A stretch of 5,274 nt of DNA from Gammaproteobacteria bacterium. Its GTDB lineage: Bacteria > Pseudomonadota > Gammaproteobacteria > Chromatiales > Chromatiaceae. The position numbers and the translations under genes are program-made. The DNA is taken from positions 1 to 5,274 of the forward strand of contig JADGBD010000039.1 of NCBI GenBank assembly GCA_015231665.1, written 5' to 3'. Under the pieces are notes generated by a model, which did no database searches, had not been told where the DNA came from, and saw only the letters and a program-made list of their open reading frames with translations. Below are positions 1-5,274 of this stretch, in pieces; the first letter of the stretch is position 1, and each line of letters starts with the position of its first letter.

Positions 1-1296
1 AACAAACTCCCGCTTCACCAACCCCACCCCGTGTTCCCCCGAGAGAGTGCCATGCAACTCCAGCACCAGTGCCAGGGCCTCGGCGAGGCAGCGCTCGGCG
101 CGCTCGCTGGCGTCACCCTCGGCCGGATCGAACAGCAGATTGACGTGGATATTGCCGTTGCCGGCATGACCGAAATTGACGATGGCGATGCGATGCTGCT
201 GCGCCAGTCGCTCCAGCCCGGCGATCAGGCGGGGGATCTGGGACACCGGCACCACCACATCCTCGTTGATCTTCTTTGGCGCGGCGTTGCGCAGGGCCGG
301 CGAGAGGGATTTGCGCGTCTTCCACAGCAGGGCCACCTGGGCCGGGTCGCGGGCGATCTGCAGGTCGATCAGGCCCTCGTTGGCGGCGGCTCGGCCCAGG
401 GCCTCAGCGGCCTGATCCAGTCCAGCGCTGGTGCCATCGACCTCGATCATGAGCAGGGCCCCGGCCTGCGCCGGCAGACCCGGGTCGGCAAAATCGCGCA
501 CCAGATCCAGCGCCGCGGCGTCCATCAACTCCAGGGCGCAGGGGATCACCGGCTGGGCCATGATCGCGGATACCGCCCGGGCGGCGGCGTCTATGTCGCG
601 GTACACCGCCTGCAGGGTGCGCTTGTCTTCGCTCAGGGGGGTCAGCTTGAGGGTGGCTTCGGTGATGATCGCCAGGGTGCCCTCGGAGCCGATGAGCAGA
701 CGGGTCAGGTCATAGCCCACCACGCCCTTGGTGGTTTCCACCCCGGTGGATAGCCGCTCGCCCTTGCCGGTGATGGCCGACAGCCCCAGGCTGTTCTCCC
801 GTGGGGTGCCGTATTTGATTGCCCGCGGCCCGGCGGAGTTGTAGGCCAGATTGCCGCCGAGGGTGCAGTAGGCAGCGCTGGTGGGGTCGGGTGGCCAGAA
901 GAAGCCCAGCGGCTTGAGCGCATCCTGCAGGGCCTGGTTGGTGATGCCGGGTTGAACCCGGGCCATGCGGTTGTCCGGATCGATGGCGAGAATCCGGTCC
1001 ATCCGCTCCAGGCTGAGGACGATGCCACCCTGATCCGGTACCGCCGCACCGGTGGTGCCGGTACCGCGGCCGCGGGGAACCAGGGGGATAAGATGGCGAT
1101 TGCAGAAGGCCACCAGGGCTTGGATCTGCGCAGTGTTTTCCACCAGTACCACCGCCTGCGGCCGGCCCTGCAAGCGGCTGTTGTCGTAGCCGTAGGGCCA
1201 GCAGTCGGCGGGATCGGTCAGCAGGCTGGCCGTACCCAGGGCCTGGCGCAGCTCCTGCAGCAGTTCGGCCCCGAGTGCCGGTGCGGTCAGGCTAAT
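1..1296 (-). CDS. FAD-linked oxidase, GlcD/D-lactate dehydrogenase family (3' end beyond window)
   Basis: Flavoenzyme expected to oxidise a D-2-hydroxy acid (glycolate, D-lactate or 2-hydroxyglutarate type) to the 2-oxo acid; the substrate cannot be told from sequence. Translation by hand gives 432 codons without a stop, open through the left edge; roughly 30-40 C-terminal residues are probably missing. Counting from the ATT start, the FAD-binding PCMH domain spans about 40-220, with PRGRGTGTTGA (74-84), PDPTS (136-140), TLGGN (145-149) and GYDLTRLLIGSEGTL (194-208). The C-terminal oxidase domain follows, with NEDVVVP (344-350), FGHAGNGNIH (375-384) and SGEHGVG (419-425). By analogy with D-2-hydroxyglutarate and D-lactate dehydrogenases, His377, His384 and Glu421 would bind the active-site metal. 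No ATG, GTG or TTG lies at the expected N-terminus. ATT at 1296-1294 gives (M)SLTAPALGAELL, overlaps the dolP stop and follows GGGGA by 6 nt. CTG at 1290 is the alternative; GTG at 1431 would add 45 unconvincing residues. Family call firm, start uncertain. Confidence 0.9.
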   Translation of the reverse strand, partial: MSLTAPALGAELLQELRQALGTASLLTDPADCWPYGYDNSRLQGRPQAVVLVENTAQIQALVAFCNRHLIPLVPRGRGTGTTGAAVPDQGGIVLSLERMDRILAIDPDNRMARVQPGITNQALQDALKPLGFFWPPDPTSAAYCTLGGNLAYNSAGPRAIKYGTPRENSLGLSAITGKGERLSTGVETTKGVVGYDLTRLLIGSEGTLAIITEATLKLTPLSEDKRTLQAVYRDIDAAARAVSAIMAQPVIPCALELMDAAALDLVRDFADPGLPAQAGALLMIEVDGTSAGLDQAAEALGRAAANEGLIDLQIARDPAQVALLWKTRKSLSPALRNAAPKKINEDVVVPVSQIPRLIAGLERLAQQHRIAIVNFGHAGNGNIHVNLLFDPAEGDASERAERCLAEALALVLELHGTLSGEHGVGLVKREFV

Positions 1297-1942
1297 GGAT
1301 GGTCCCCAGGTTGCCGCTGCCGCTGGGGCCCGTGCCAGGGCCAGGACGGGGGTCGGTGAGGGTGATGTACTCGAAGTGCTTGACCACCCGGTTGACGCCC
1401 TTGACGTAGCGCACCATCTCGGCAGCGGCACTGCCCTCGGTCTGGCTGACCATGCCCATCAGGTGGACGCTGCCGTTGTAGGTGGTCACCTCCACCCGGG
1501 TCGGGTCGAAGGTGGGCAGCTTGACGTTGAACAGGCGCAGCTTGGCCTGGCTGGTGATGTAGCTGTCATGCAGGGTGCTCTTGACGTCGGCGACATACTC
1601 GGGATGGATCTCGATTTCGTTGATCACCTCGCGCACCTCGGTCAGGCCCTTGGCGTAATTGGCGATGCGCTGGGAGATCTGGGCATCGGCGGCGGCACCG
1701 GTGAGCAGCACCCGGCGGTTGAAGCTGGTGCTGGAGACATCGCTGAAGCCCTTGATGTCTTTGTTGCGCTGGATGAAGTTGGAGATCTTCAGGCTGATCT
1801 CCTTGTCGTTGATCAGAGTGCCGGTGGAGCGTCGGTCATGGACCACCGCCACCGCCGCCGCACCGCCGGTAAAAATCGCCGGGGCGCAGGCGCTGAGGAT
1901 GGGCAGCAGGATGAGAATCAGCAAAAGGGTGCGAACGGGCAT
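1292..1942 (-). CDS. dolP: Double BON-domain outer-membrane lipoprotein, DolP/YraP-like
   Basis: 216-residue predicted lipoprotein. A hydrophobic signal segment (about residues 5-18) ends in the lipobox LSAC, with Cys19 as the lipidated residue; Ala at +2 fits outer-membrane sorting. The mature protein starts with an Ala/Gly/Val-rich stretch, then DRRSTGTLINDKEI (36-49), which resembles the DPRSVGTQVDD region of E. coli DolP. Two BON domains follow at about 46-114 and 123-193, each with a glycine-centred turn (VLLTGAA, VHLMGMV). In E. coli DolP binds anionic phospholipid, localises at the division site and supports outer-membrane integrity and BAM function; the same role here is inferred from homology and gene order. 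E. coli DolP (191 residues) ends at the second BON domain, whereas this one carries a Pro/Gly-rich tail (198-216). The ATG has a good AGGAG at 1948-1952. The gene lies 13 bp after the SIS gene and overlaps the oxidase start. Confidence 0.93.
   Translation of the reverse strand: MPVRTLLLILILLPILSACAPAIFTGGAAAVAVVHDRRSTGTLINDKEISLKISNFIQRNKDIKGFSDVSSTSFNRRVLLTGAAADAQISQRIANYAKGLTEVREVINEIEIHPEYVADVKSTLHDSYITSQAKLRLFNVKLPTFDPTRVEVTTYNGSVHLMGMVSQTEGSAAAEMVRYVKGVNRVVKHFEYITLTDPRPGPGTGPSGSGNLGTIH
1303..1307 (-). promoter_or_regulatory. Candidate ribosome binding site for the FAD oxidase
   Basis: The minus strand reads GGGGA here, 6 nt before the proposed ATT start at 1296 and inside the last codons of the dolP-like gene. 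Its spacing suits the ATT start and is also tolerable for the CTG at 1290 (12 nt). It does not suit the upstream GTG at 1431. It therefore supports a start near the dolP stop codon and translational coupling, but a five-base match in GC-rich DNA is weak evidence on its own. Confidence 0.45.
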
Positions 1943-1947
1943 GGGGG

Positions 1948-1952
1948 CTCCT
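1948..1952 (-). promoter_or_regulatory. Ribosome binding site of the dolP-like gene
   Basis: AGGAG on the minus strand, 5 nt before the ATG at 1942, within the 13-bp gap after the SIS gene. It fixes the start of the BON lipoprotein and places a complete signal peptide immediately after it. Confidence 0.75.
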
Positions 1953-1955
1953 GGG

Positions 1956-2543
1956 TCAATGGCCGAGCAATTGTCTGTCGATCAGGTCGCACAGGCAATG
2001 GATGATGAGTAAATGGCTTTCGTGGATCAGTCGGCGGTTGTCGGCGGGCACGCGCAGCTCCAGATCGGTGTCACGCAGTTGCTTGCTCAGCTCGCCGCCA
2101 TCGGCGCCGCTGAGCAGCATCACCCCCATGTCCTTGTCCTGGGCCTCCTGGATGGCCCGCAGCAGGTTGATGGATTGGCCGCTGGTGCTGATCACCAGCA
2201 GCAGATCCCCAGGCTGGCCAAGGGCCGCCACCTGCTTGGCAAAGACCTCCTCAAAGCCGTAGTCATTGGCGATGGCGGTGAGGGTGGAGCTGTCCGGGGT
2301 CAGGGCCATGGCCGGCAGGCCAGGGCGCTCCTCCTCAAAGCGATTGAGCATTTTGGCGGCAAAGTGTTGGGCAAAACCGGCCGAACCGCCGTTGCCGCAG
2401 GCCAGCACCCGCTGCCCCTGAATGATGCAGCTGAAGATCAGCTCCGCCGCCTGCAGGATGGGCCCAGCCAGCACAGGCAAGGCCTGGCGATGGGTGTCCA
2501 GGCTCGCCTGGAACATCTGCTGGATCTGATCTGCAAGGGACAT
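1956..2543 (-). CDS. diaA: SIS-domain protein, DiaA-type (GmhA paralogue)
   Basis: 195 residues, essentially one SIS (sugar isomerase) domain after an N-terminal helix, the usual length for DiaA and GmhA. Family motifs are CGNGGSAG (49-56), AQHFAAKMLNRFE (58-70), LTAIANDYGFEEVFAKQ (88-104), the phosphosugar loop STSGQS (119-124), and HESHLLIIHCLCDLID (174-189). E. coli DiaA is a homotetramer that binds DnaA and stimulates initiation at oriC; GmhA isomerises sedoheptulose 7-phosphate. Position in the lpoA-yraN-diaA-dolP series and similarity to E. coli DiaA (QHFAA.M.NRFE.ERP.LPA.AL, CLCDLID) favour DiaA. Against GmhA activity, the position of the E. coli GmhA catalytic Glu65 is Lys64 here, and GmhA Gln172 is His174; His60 and His182 are kept. 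Such proteins are often annotated as phosphoheptose isomerase. An AGGAG overlaps the yraN stop but sits 12 nt from the ATG, longer than ideal. Confidence 0.9.
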   Translation of the reverse strand: MSLADQIQQMFQASLDTHRQALPVLAGPILQAAELIFSCIIQGQRVLACGNGGSAGFAQHFAAKMLNRFEEERPGLPAMALTPDSSTLTAIANDYGFEEVFAKQVAALGQPGDLLLVISTSGQSINLLRAIQEAQDKDMGVMLLSGADGGELSKQLRDTDLELRVPADNRRLIHESHLLIIHCLCDLIDRQLLGH

Positions 2544-2558
2544 GAGCGGGCTTTTCTC

Positions 2559-2909
2559 CTAGGCACCAAAGGCGTTTTCAAGCCAGTCAATTCTACCCTG
2601 ATCACCGCTGATGCCAACCACATCGAAACGGCAGGGCCGCGCCAGCAGCCAGGGGTGGCGCTGCAGATAGTGCTGCGCGCTGTGGCGGAGGCGCGCCTGC
2701 TTGTGGCTGTCCACCGATTCCAGCGGCGAACCGAAGCTGCTGTTGCGCCGATAGCGTACCTCGACAAACACCAGACAATCGCCGTGCTGCATGATCAGGT
2801 CGATCTCGCCCTGGCGGCAGCTGTAGTTGCGCTCCAGCAGGCGCAGGCCCTTGGCCTGGAGGAAGCTCAGGGCCTGCTCCTCAGCCTGATCGCCCCGTTG
2901 GCGGCTCAA
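2559..2909 (-). CDS. yraN: YraN family protein (UPF0102), nuclease-fold, TTG start
   Basis: 116 residues, the normal size for this family. Motifs run in order: GDQAEEQALSFLQAKGLRLL (6-25), CRQGEIDLI (31-39), VFVEVRYR (47-54), a central SHKQARL (68-74) and RFDVVGI (94-100), ending in ENAFGA. Glu35, Asp37 and Glu50-x-Arg52 match the restriction-endonuclease-like core seen in UPF0102; the usual lysine of ExK is Arg here. The biochemical function is not established, and a nuclease or DNA-repair role is inferred from the fold. The start is TTG at 2909-2907. In this frame the only codons upstream before a TGA at 2942-2940 are non-starts, and no ATG or GTG occurs before the GEIDLI motif. No clear ribosome binding site precedes it. 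It lies 13 bp after lpoA, so translation may depend on the upstream gene. Confidence 0.92.
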   Translation of the reverse strand: MSRQRGDQAEEQALSFLQAKGLRLLERNYSCRQGEIDLIMQHGDCLVFVEVRYRRNSSFGSPLESVDSHKQARLRHSAQHYLQRHPWLLARPCRFDVVGISGDQGRIDWLENAFGA

Positions 2910-2922
2910 AGCAGGGTCCGCA

Positions 2923-4845
2923 TCAGGGCGAGGGCTGATTCAGCGGCGCAGGCGACGGGCTGGCGGGGTTCTGCAGATCGGCGCGGGGCACATAGCCGAG
3001 CACTACGGGCTTGCCGTCCTTCATCTCCGCCCAGAGCATCTGCTGCTGGATCTGCCGATTGGCGTCCAGGCGGAGGATGCCGGTCTTGCCATCATGGGCC
3101 GCCTGGGGGTTGTTGGCCAGCTCTGCCAGGCGGCTGAGCAGCACATAGCTGTCTATGCCCATGCTGTGCAGGCGCGGGAACTTGTTGCGCGAGGAAGGAA
3201 AGAGCTTGGCCACCGCCTGGCGCGAGGTCGGGCCATCTTCCTCCACCAGCAGCCAGGGGTGATCGGGGAAGCGGATGCCGTTGAGGTCACGATCCAGACG
3301 CAGATTGGTCACCCCGCTGTAGACCCGCGAGGTGGCGTAAAGGGGCATGGCCCCGGCAAAGTTGAACTGCAGCTGGGGGCGGATCTCGCGGCCCTTCTCC
3401 GGGCTGGCGGCGAGGAAGATGAAGTCGGCATCGCTGCGCGGCTTGGGCTCGGATTCGAGCTTGCGCCCAAGCTCCCGCTGCATCTGTTTGTGCCGGGCGA
3501 CACTGGTGTCGATCTTGAGCAGGGTGCGGATTTCCTTGGAAAAGTCGTGCTGCTTTTCCTTGTAGAAAACCTGATCCAGCAGATTGCCGCCGAGGGCGAC
3601 CCAGCGGCTGCGGAAGGCATCGAACACGCGCTTGCCCCAGGCGCTGTCCGGGGCCATCACCAGAGCGGCGCGATGGCCGTCGTGCCAGGCCCGCTCGGCG
3701 GCCTGCTCGGCCTCGTCCTCAGGGGCCAGGGCGAACTGATAGAGGTTGCCGGGCGGTCGGCCGCTGGTGCTGCTGATGCGATTCAGCGCCAGGGTCGGCA
3801 GGCTCAGATCACCGAGGGCGGCGATCTCCGCCACCGCCCGCTTGTCCAGCGGGCCTATGACCGCCACCGCGCCTTCTTTTACCGCCTGGTCGTAGATACC
3901 GGCCAGGCTGCCAGGCTTGCTGCTGTCATAGAATTTCAGGCTGGGGCGACGCTCGTTGGGCTCGGCGTAGTAGGCGGCCATGATGCCGCTGCGGATTGCC
4001 GCGGCGGAGTCCTTCAGCGGCCCGGATTGGGGCAGGAGCACGGCGACCTGCTCCAGGCGGTTATACTGGGTCTGCACCTTGCCGTAGTGGCTGGCGTAGA
4101 TGTCGGCAGCGGCCGGATGCTCGGGGAAACGGGCGCGCCAGCGCTCATAGGCGGGCTTGGCCTGCTCCAGGTTTTCGCCGTGCTGCTTGAAGATGCGCGC
4201 CAGCTCCATCCAGCCGCCGAGCAGGCCGGGTGGGCTCGGCTGCAGCAGCTCCAGGGCGGTGTCCGACAGCGGGGGGAGGGTTTTGATGATGCGCATCTGG
4301 TTGTCCATCTTCTGCTGCGGGTCGTCCAGCAGGGCATCCAGCTCGGTGCGCGCCCGCGCGCTTTCCAGCAGGTTGCCGGACAGGCGATTGGCCTCGGCCT
4401 GGTTGAGATAGAGGCGGCGCTGCTGCTCCCGGTTAAGCTTGCCCGCCGGGGTGTCCTGCAGGCTGCGCAGGGCGGTGCCGGCGGAACCGCGCTTCATGTT
4501 GATCTCGGCGCTGAGCATGTTCCAGTCGAACTGATTGGCCGGTGGCAGCAGGCCGGAGTTGACCTTGTCCGCGGTGGCCGCGGCGCTGTTGATATCCTCT
4601 GCCCGCAGATAGGCCTCGGCGGCCTTCATGTAGAGCAACTCCCGCTGCGGCGCAGGACTGTTGGCGGCCTGCGCGGCCAAGCGACCGGCCTCCACCTTGA
4701 GGCGATTGCGATCGGCCTCATTGACCACCTCTGAGGGGGAGATCAGGTTGGGATTGCCGCCGGAGGCGCGGTTGTCCGAGGGGGTGCAGCCCAACAGGAG
4801 TAGGATGAGCAGGGAAACCAGGAATTTGGGCAGCTTTGCAGGCAT
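2923..4845 (-). CDS. lpoA: Penicillin-binding protein activator LpoA (LppC/YraM family lipoprotein)
   Basis: 640-residue outer-membrane lipoprotein that in E. coli reaches through the periplasm to contact PBP1A and stimulate its peptidoglycan synthesis. The signal peptide has a strongly hydrophobic core (residues 8-18) and lipobox LLGC with Cys20; Thr at +2 fits outer-membrane retention. Residues about 40-255 are helical and TPR-like, e.g. AAEAYLRAEDINSAAATADK (75-94) and LYLNQAEANRLSGNLLESAR (145-164). From about 264 the protein is a periplasmic-binding-protein-like fold (LppC domain): VAVLLPQSGPLKDSAAAIRSG (267-287), AVAVIGPLDKRAVAEI (326-341), TLALNR (351-356), DFIFLAASPEKGREIRP (474-490), PRLHSMGIDSYVL (557-569). 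E. coli LpoA is 678 residues. A Pro/Ser-rich tail (about 626-640) ends the protein. First gene of the leftward operon, divergent from rsmI as in E. coli. No good Shine-Dalgarno precedes the ATG, but the signal peptide directly after it supports this start. Confidence 0.96.
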   Translation of the reverse strand: MPAKLPKFLVSLLILLLLGCTPSDNRASGGNPNLISPSEVVNEADRNRLKVEAGRLAAQAANSPAPQRELLYMKAAEAYLRAEDINSAAATADKVNSGLLPPANQFDWNMLSAEINMKRGSAGTALRSLQDTPAGKLNREQQRRLYLNQAEANRLSGNLLESARARTELDALLDDPQQKMDNQMRIIKTLPPLSDTALELLQPSPPGLLGGWMELARIFKQHGENLEQAKPAYERWRARFPEHPAAADIYASHYGKVQTQYNRLEQVAVLLPQSGPLKDSAAAIRSGIMAAYYAEPNERRPSLKFYDSSKPGSLAGIYDQAVKEGAVAVIGPLDKRAVAEIAALGDLSLPTLALNRISSTSGRPPGNLYQFALAPEDEAEQAAERAWHDGHRAALVMAPDSAWGKRVFDAFRSRWVALGGNLLDQVFYKEKQHDFSKEIRTLLKIDTSVARHKQMQRELGRKLESEPKPRSDADFIFLAASPEKGREIRPQLQFNFAGAMPLYATSRVYSGVTNLRLDRDLNGIRFPDHPWLLVEEDGPTSRQAVAKLFPSSRNKFPRLHSMGIDSYVLLSRLAELANNPQAAHDGKTGILRLDANRQIQQQMLWAEMKDGKPVVLGYVPRADLQNPASPSPAPLNQPSP

Positions 4846-4913
4846 GGAGGCAGGTCGTTGTGAGTCGTTAAGCTAGGTTAATCGGGTGCGCACGAGTATC
4901 GGAGGTCGCTGAG
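4846..4913. promoter_or_regulatory. Divergent intergenic region between lpoA and rsmI
   Basis: These 68 bp are the only non-coding stretch of any size in the window and must hold the 5' signals for both rsmI (right) and the lpoA operon (left), unless transcription enters from outside. I see no pair of convincing sigma-70 boxes. A GATACT on the minus strand (4895-4900) is a modest -10-like match for lpoA, without a clear -35. Also present are two GTTAA copies 10 bp apart (4867-4871 and 4877-4881) and the 8-bp palindrome GTGCGCAC (4886-4893). The role is inferred from gene orientation, not from recognised boxes. Confidence 0.5.
4901..4906 (+). promoter_or_regulatory. Ribosome binding site of rsmI
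   Basis: GGAGGT lies 7 nt upstream of the ATG at 4914, a near-perfect Shine-Dalgarno at ideal spacing. It decides the rsmI start and predicts stronger initiation than at the poorly matched lpoA start facing the other way. Confidence 0.8.
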
Positions 4914-5274
4914 ATGCTGTCAAATAGGGCTGGAACCTTGTACGTGGTGGCCACACCCATAGGCAACCTGGCGGATATCAGCGAGCGCGCCCGCGAGACC
5001 CTGGCCAAGGTCGATCTGGTGGCCGCCGAGGACACCCGTCACAGCGGCCGCCTGCTCGCGGCCCTGGGCATAGGCGCGCCCCTGCTGGCGCTGCATGAGC
5101 ACAACGAGCACAGCCTGCTGGAGCAGCTGATCGAACGGCTCGAAGGCGGCCAGTCCATCGCCCTGATCTCCGATGCCGGCACGCCGCTGATCAGCGACCC
5201 CGGCTTTCCCCTGGTGCGCGAGCTGCGCCGGCGCGGCTGCAAGGTTGTGCCCATCCCCGGCGCCAATGCGGCCA
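4914..5274 (+). CDS. rsmI: 16S rRNA (cytidine(1402)-2'-O)-methyltransferase RsmI, 5' part
   Basis: SAM-dependent methyltransferase of the tetrapyrrole-methylase fold. It 2'-O-methylates C1402 of 16S rRNA in the decoding centre, next to the N4-methylation made by RsmH. 120 codons are in the window and the frame is open at the right edge; the full family is about 280-290 residues. Visible motifs: [17 protein letters not shown] (7-23), which holds the conserved N-terminal TPIGNL motif; [13 protein letters not shown] (36-48); LHEHNE (60-65); [19 protein letters not shown] (83-101); and VPIPGANA (112-119). The start is ATG at 4914, six residues before the conserved GTLYVVATP, with GGAGGT upstream. 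It is divergent from lpoA, as yraL is from yraM in E. coli. Confidence 0.97.
   Translation, partial: MLSNRAGTLYVVATPIGNLADISERARETLAKVDLVAAEDTRHSGRLLAALGIGAPLLALHEHNEHSLLEQLIERLEGGQSIALISDAGTPLISDPGFPLVRELRRRGCKVVPIPGANAA

Noticed and set aside
31..753. 240-codon open frame on the plus strand at the left end
   Set aside because: It is the shadow of the FAD oxidase, which has intact family motifs across the same bases on the minus strand; the plus-strand product has no recognisable domain.
705..1049. 114-codon minus-strand frame
   Set aside because: It overlaps the FAD oxidase in a different frame on the same strand and is Arg/Ser/Pro-rich with no motif; the oxidase frame carries PDPTS, TLGGN and GSEGTL there.
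1297..1431. GTG at 1431 as the FAD oxidase start
   Set aside because: The frame is open, so a gene finder might choose it, but the 45 added residues are an out-of-frame reading of dolP, rich in Ser, Thr and Pro, with no similarity to the family N-terminus.
1295..2005. 236-codon plus-strand frame opposite the BON lipoprotein
   Set aside because: It is antisense to a gene with a lipobox, two BON domains and a good ribosome binding site. Its Asp/Gly/Val-rich translation matches no family I know.
2013..3137. 374-codon open frame on the plus strand
   Set aside because: It runs antisense across the SIS gene, yraN and the end of lpoA and ends in Arg/Ser/Gly-rich sequence. All three opposite genes have clear family motifs and ribosome binding or operon context.
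3094..4734. 546-codon open frame on the plus strand
   Set aside because: It lies entirely antisense to lpoA, whose motifs and lipobox are unmistakable. The translation is Gly/Ala/Leu/Gln-rich without any recognisable domain, as expected for the complement of a GC-rich gene.
4886..4893. GTGCGCAC as a transcription terminator stem
   Set aside because: The palindrome has no loop and no following T-run on either strand, and it lies between two divergent gene starts, where no terminator is expected.
4920..5266. Short minus-strand frames under rsmI
   Set aside because: They are shadows of rsmI, whose TPIGNL and [12 protein letters not shown] motifs and GGAGGT ribosome binding site are clear.

Overview
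This GC-rich chromosomal window most likely comes from a gammaproteobacterium. It carries the conserved cell-envelope block known in E. coli as yraL(rsmI) / yraM(lpoA)-yraN-diaA(yraO)-yraP(dolP), in the same order and with the same divergent layout. I cannot name the genus. LpoA and DolP are mainly gammaproteobacterial, and the base composition and gene content fit a Pseudomonas-like or Chromatiales-like lineage better than an enteric one. That placement is inference.

Layout, right to left. At 4914-5274 (+) is the 5' part of rsmI, a 16S rRNA C1402 ribose methyltransferase, which runs off the right edge. A 68-bp intergenic region (4846-4913) separates it from a leftward gene series. That series is lpoA (4845-2923), an outer-membrane lipoprotein activator of PBP1A; yraN (2909-2559), a UPF0102 nuclease-like protein starting at TTG; a DiaA-type SIS protein (2543-1956); a dolP-like double-BON lipoprotein (1942-1292); and a GlcD-type FAD-linked oxidase (1296 to the left edge). 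Gaps are 13, 15 and 13 bp, then a 5-nt overlap, so this is almost certainly one operon.

The oxidase is easy to miss because its frame is open through the left edge and has no ATG, GTG or TTG at the homology-defined N-terminus. Reading the minus strand by hand gives 432 uninterrupted codons with all the FAD and metal-binding motifs of the family. The best start is an ATT codon fused to the dolP stop (ATTAG), with a Shine-Dalgarno-like GGGGA six bases upstream.

The two lipoproteins act at the outer membrane: LpoA stimulates peptidoglycan synthesis and DolP supports envelope integrity. The DiaA-like protein would act on replication initiation, YraN has no firm function, RsmI tunes ribosomal decoding, and the oxidase would oxidise a 2-hydroxy acid. 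I see no RNA gene, mobile element, CRISPR array or new defence-like system. The window is mostly ordinary; the start-codon cases and the active-site changes in the SIS protein are the parts worth a second look.
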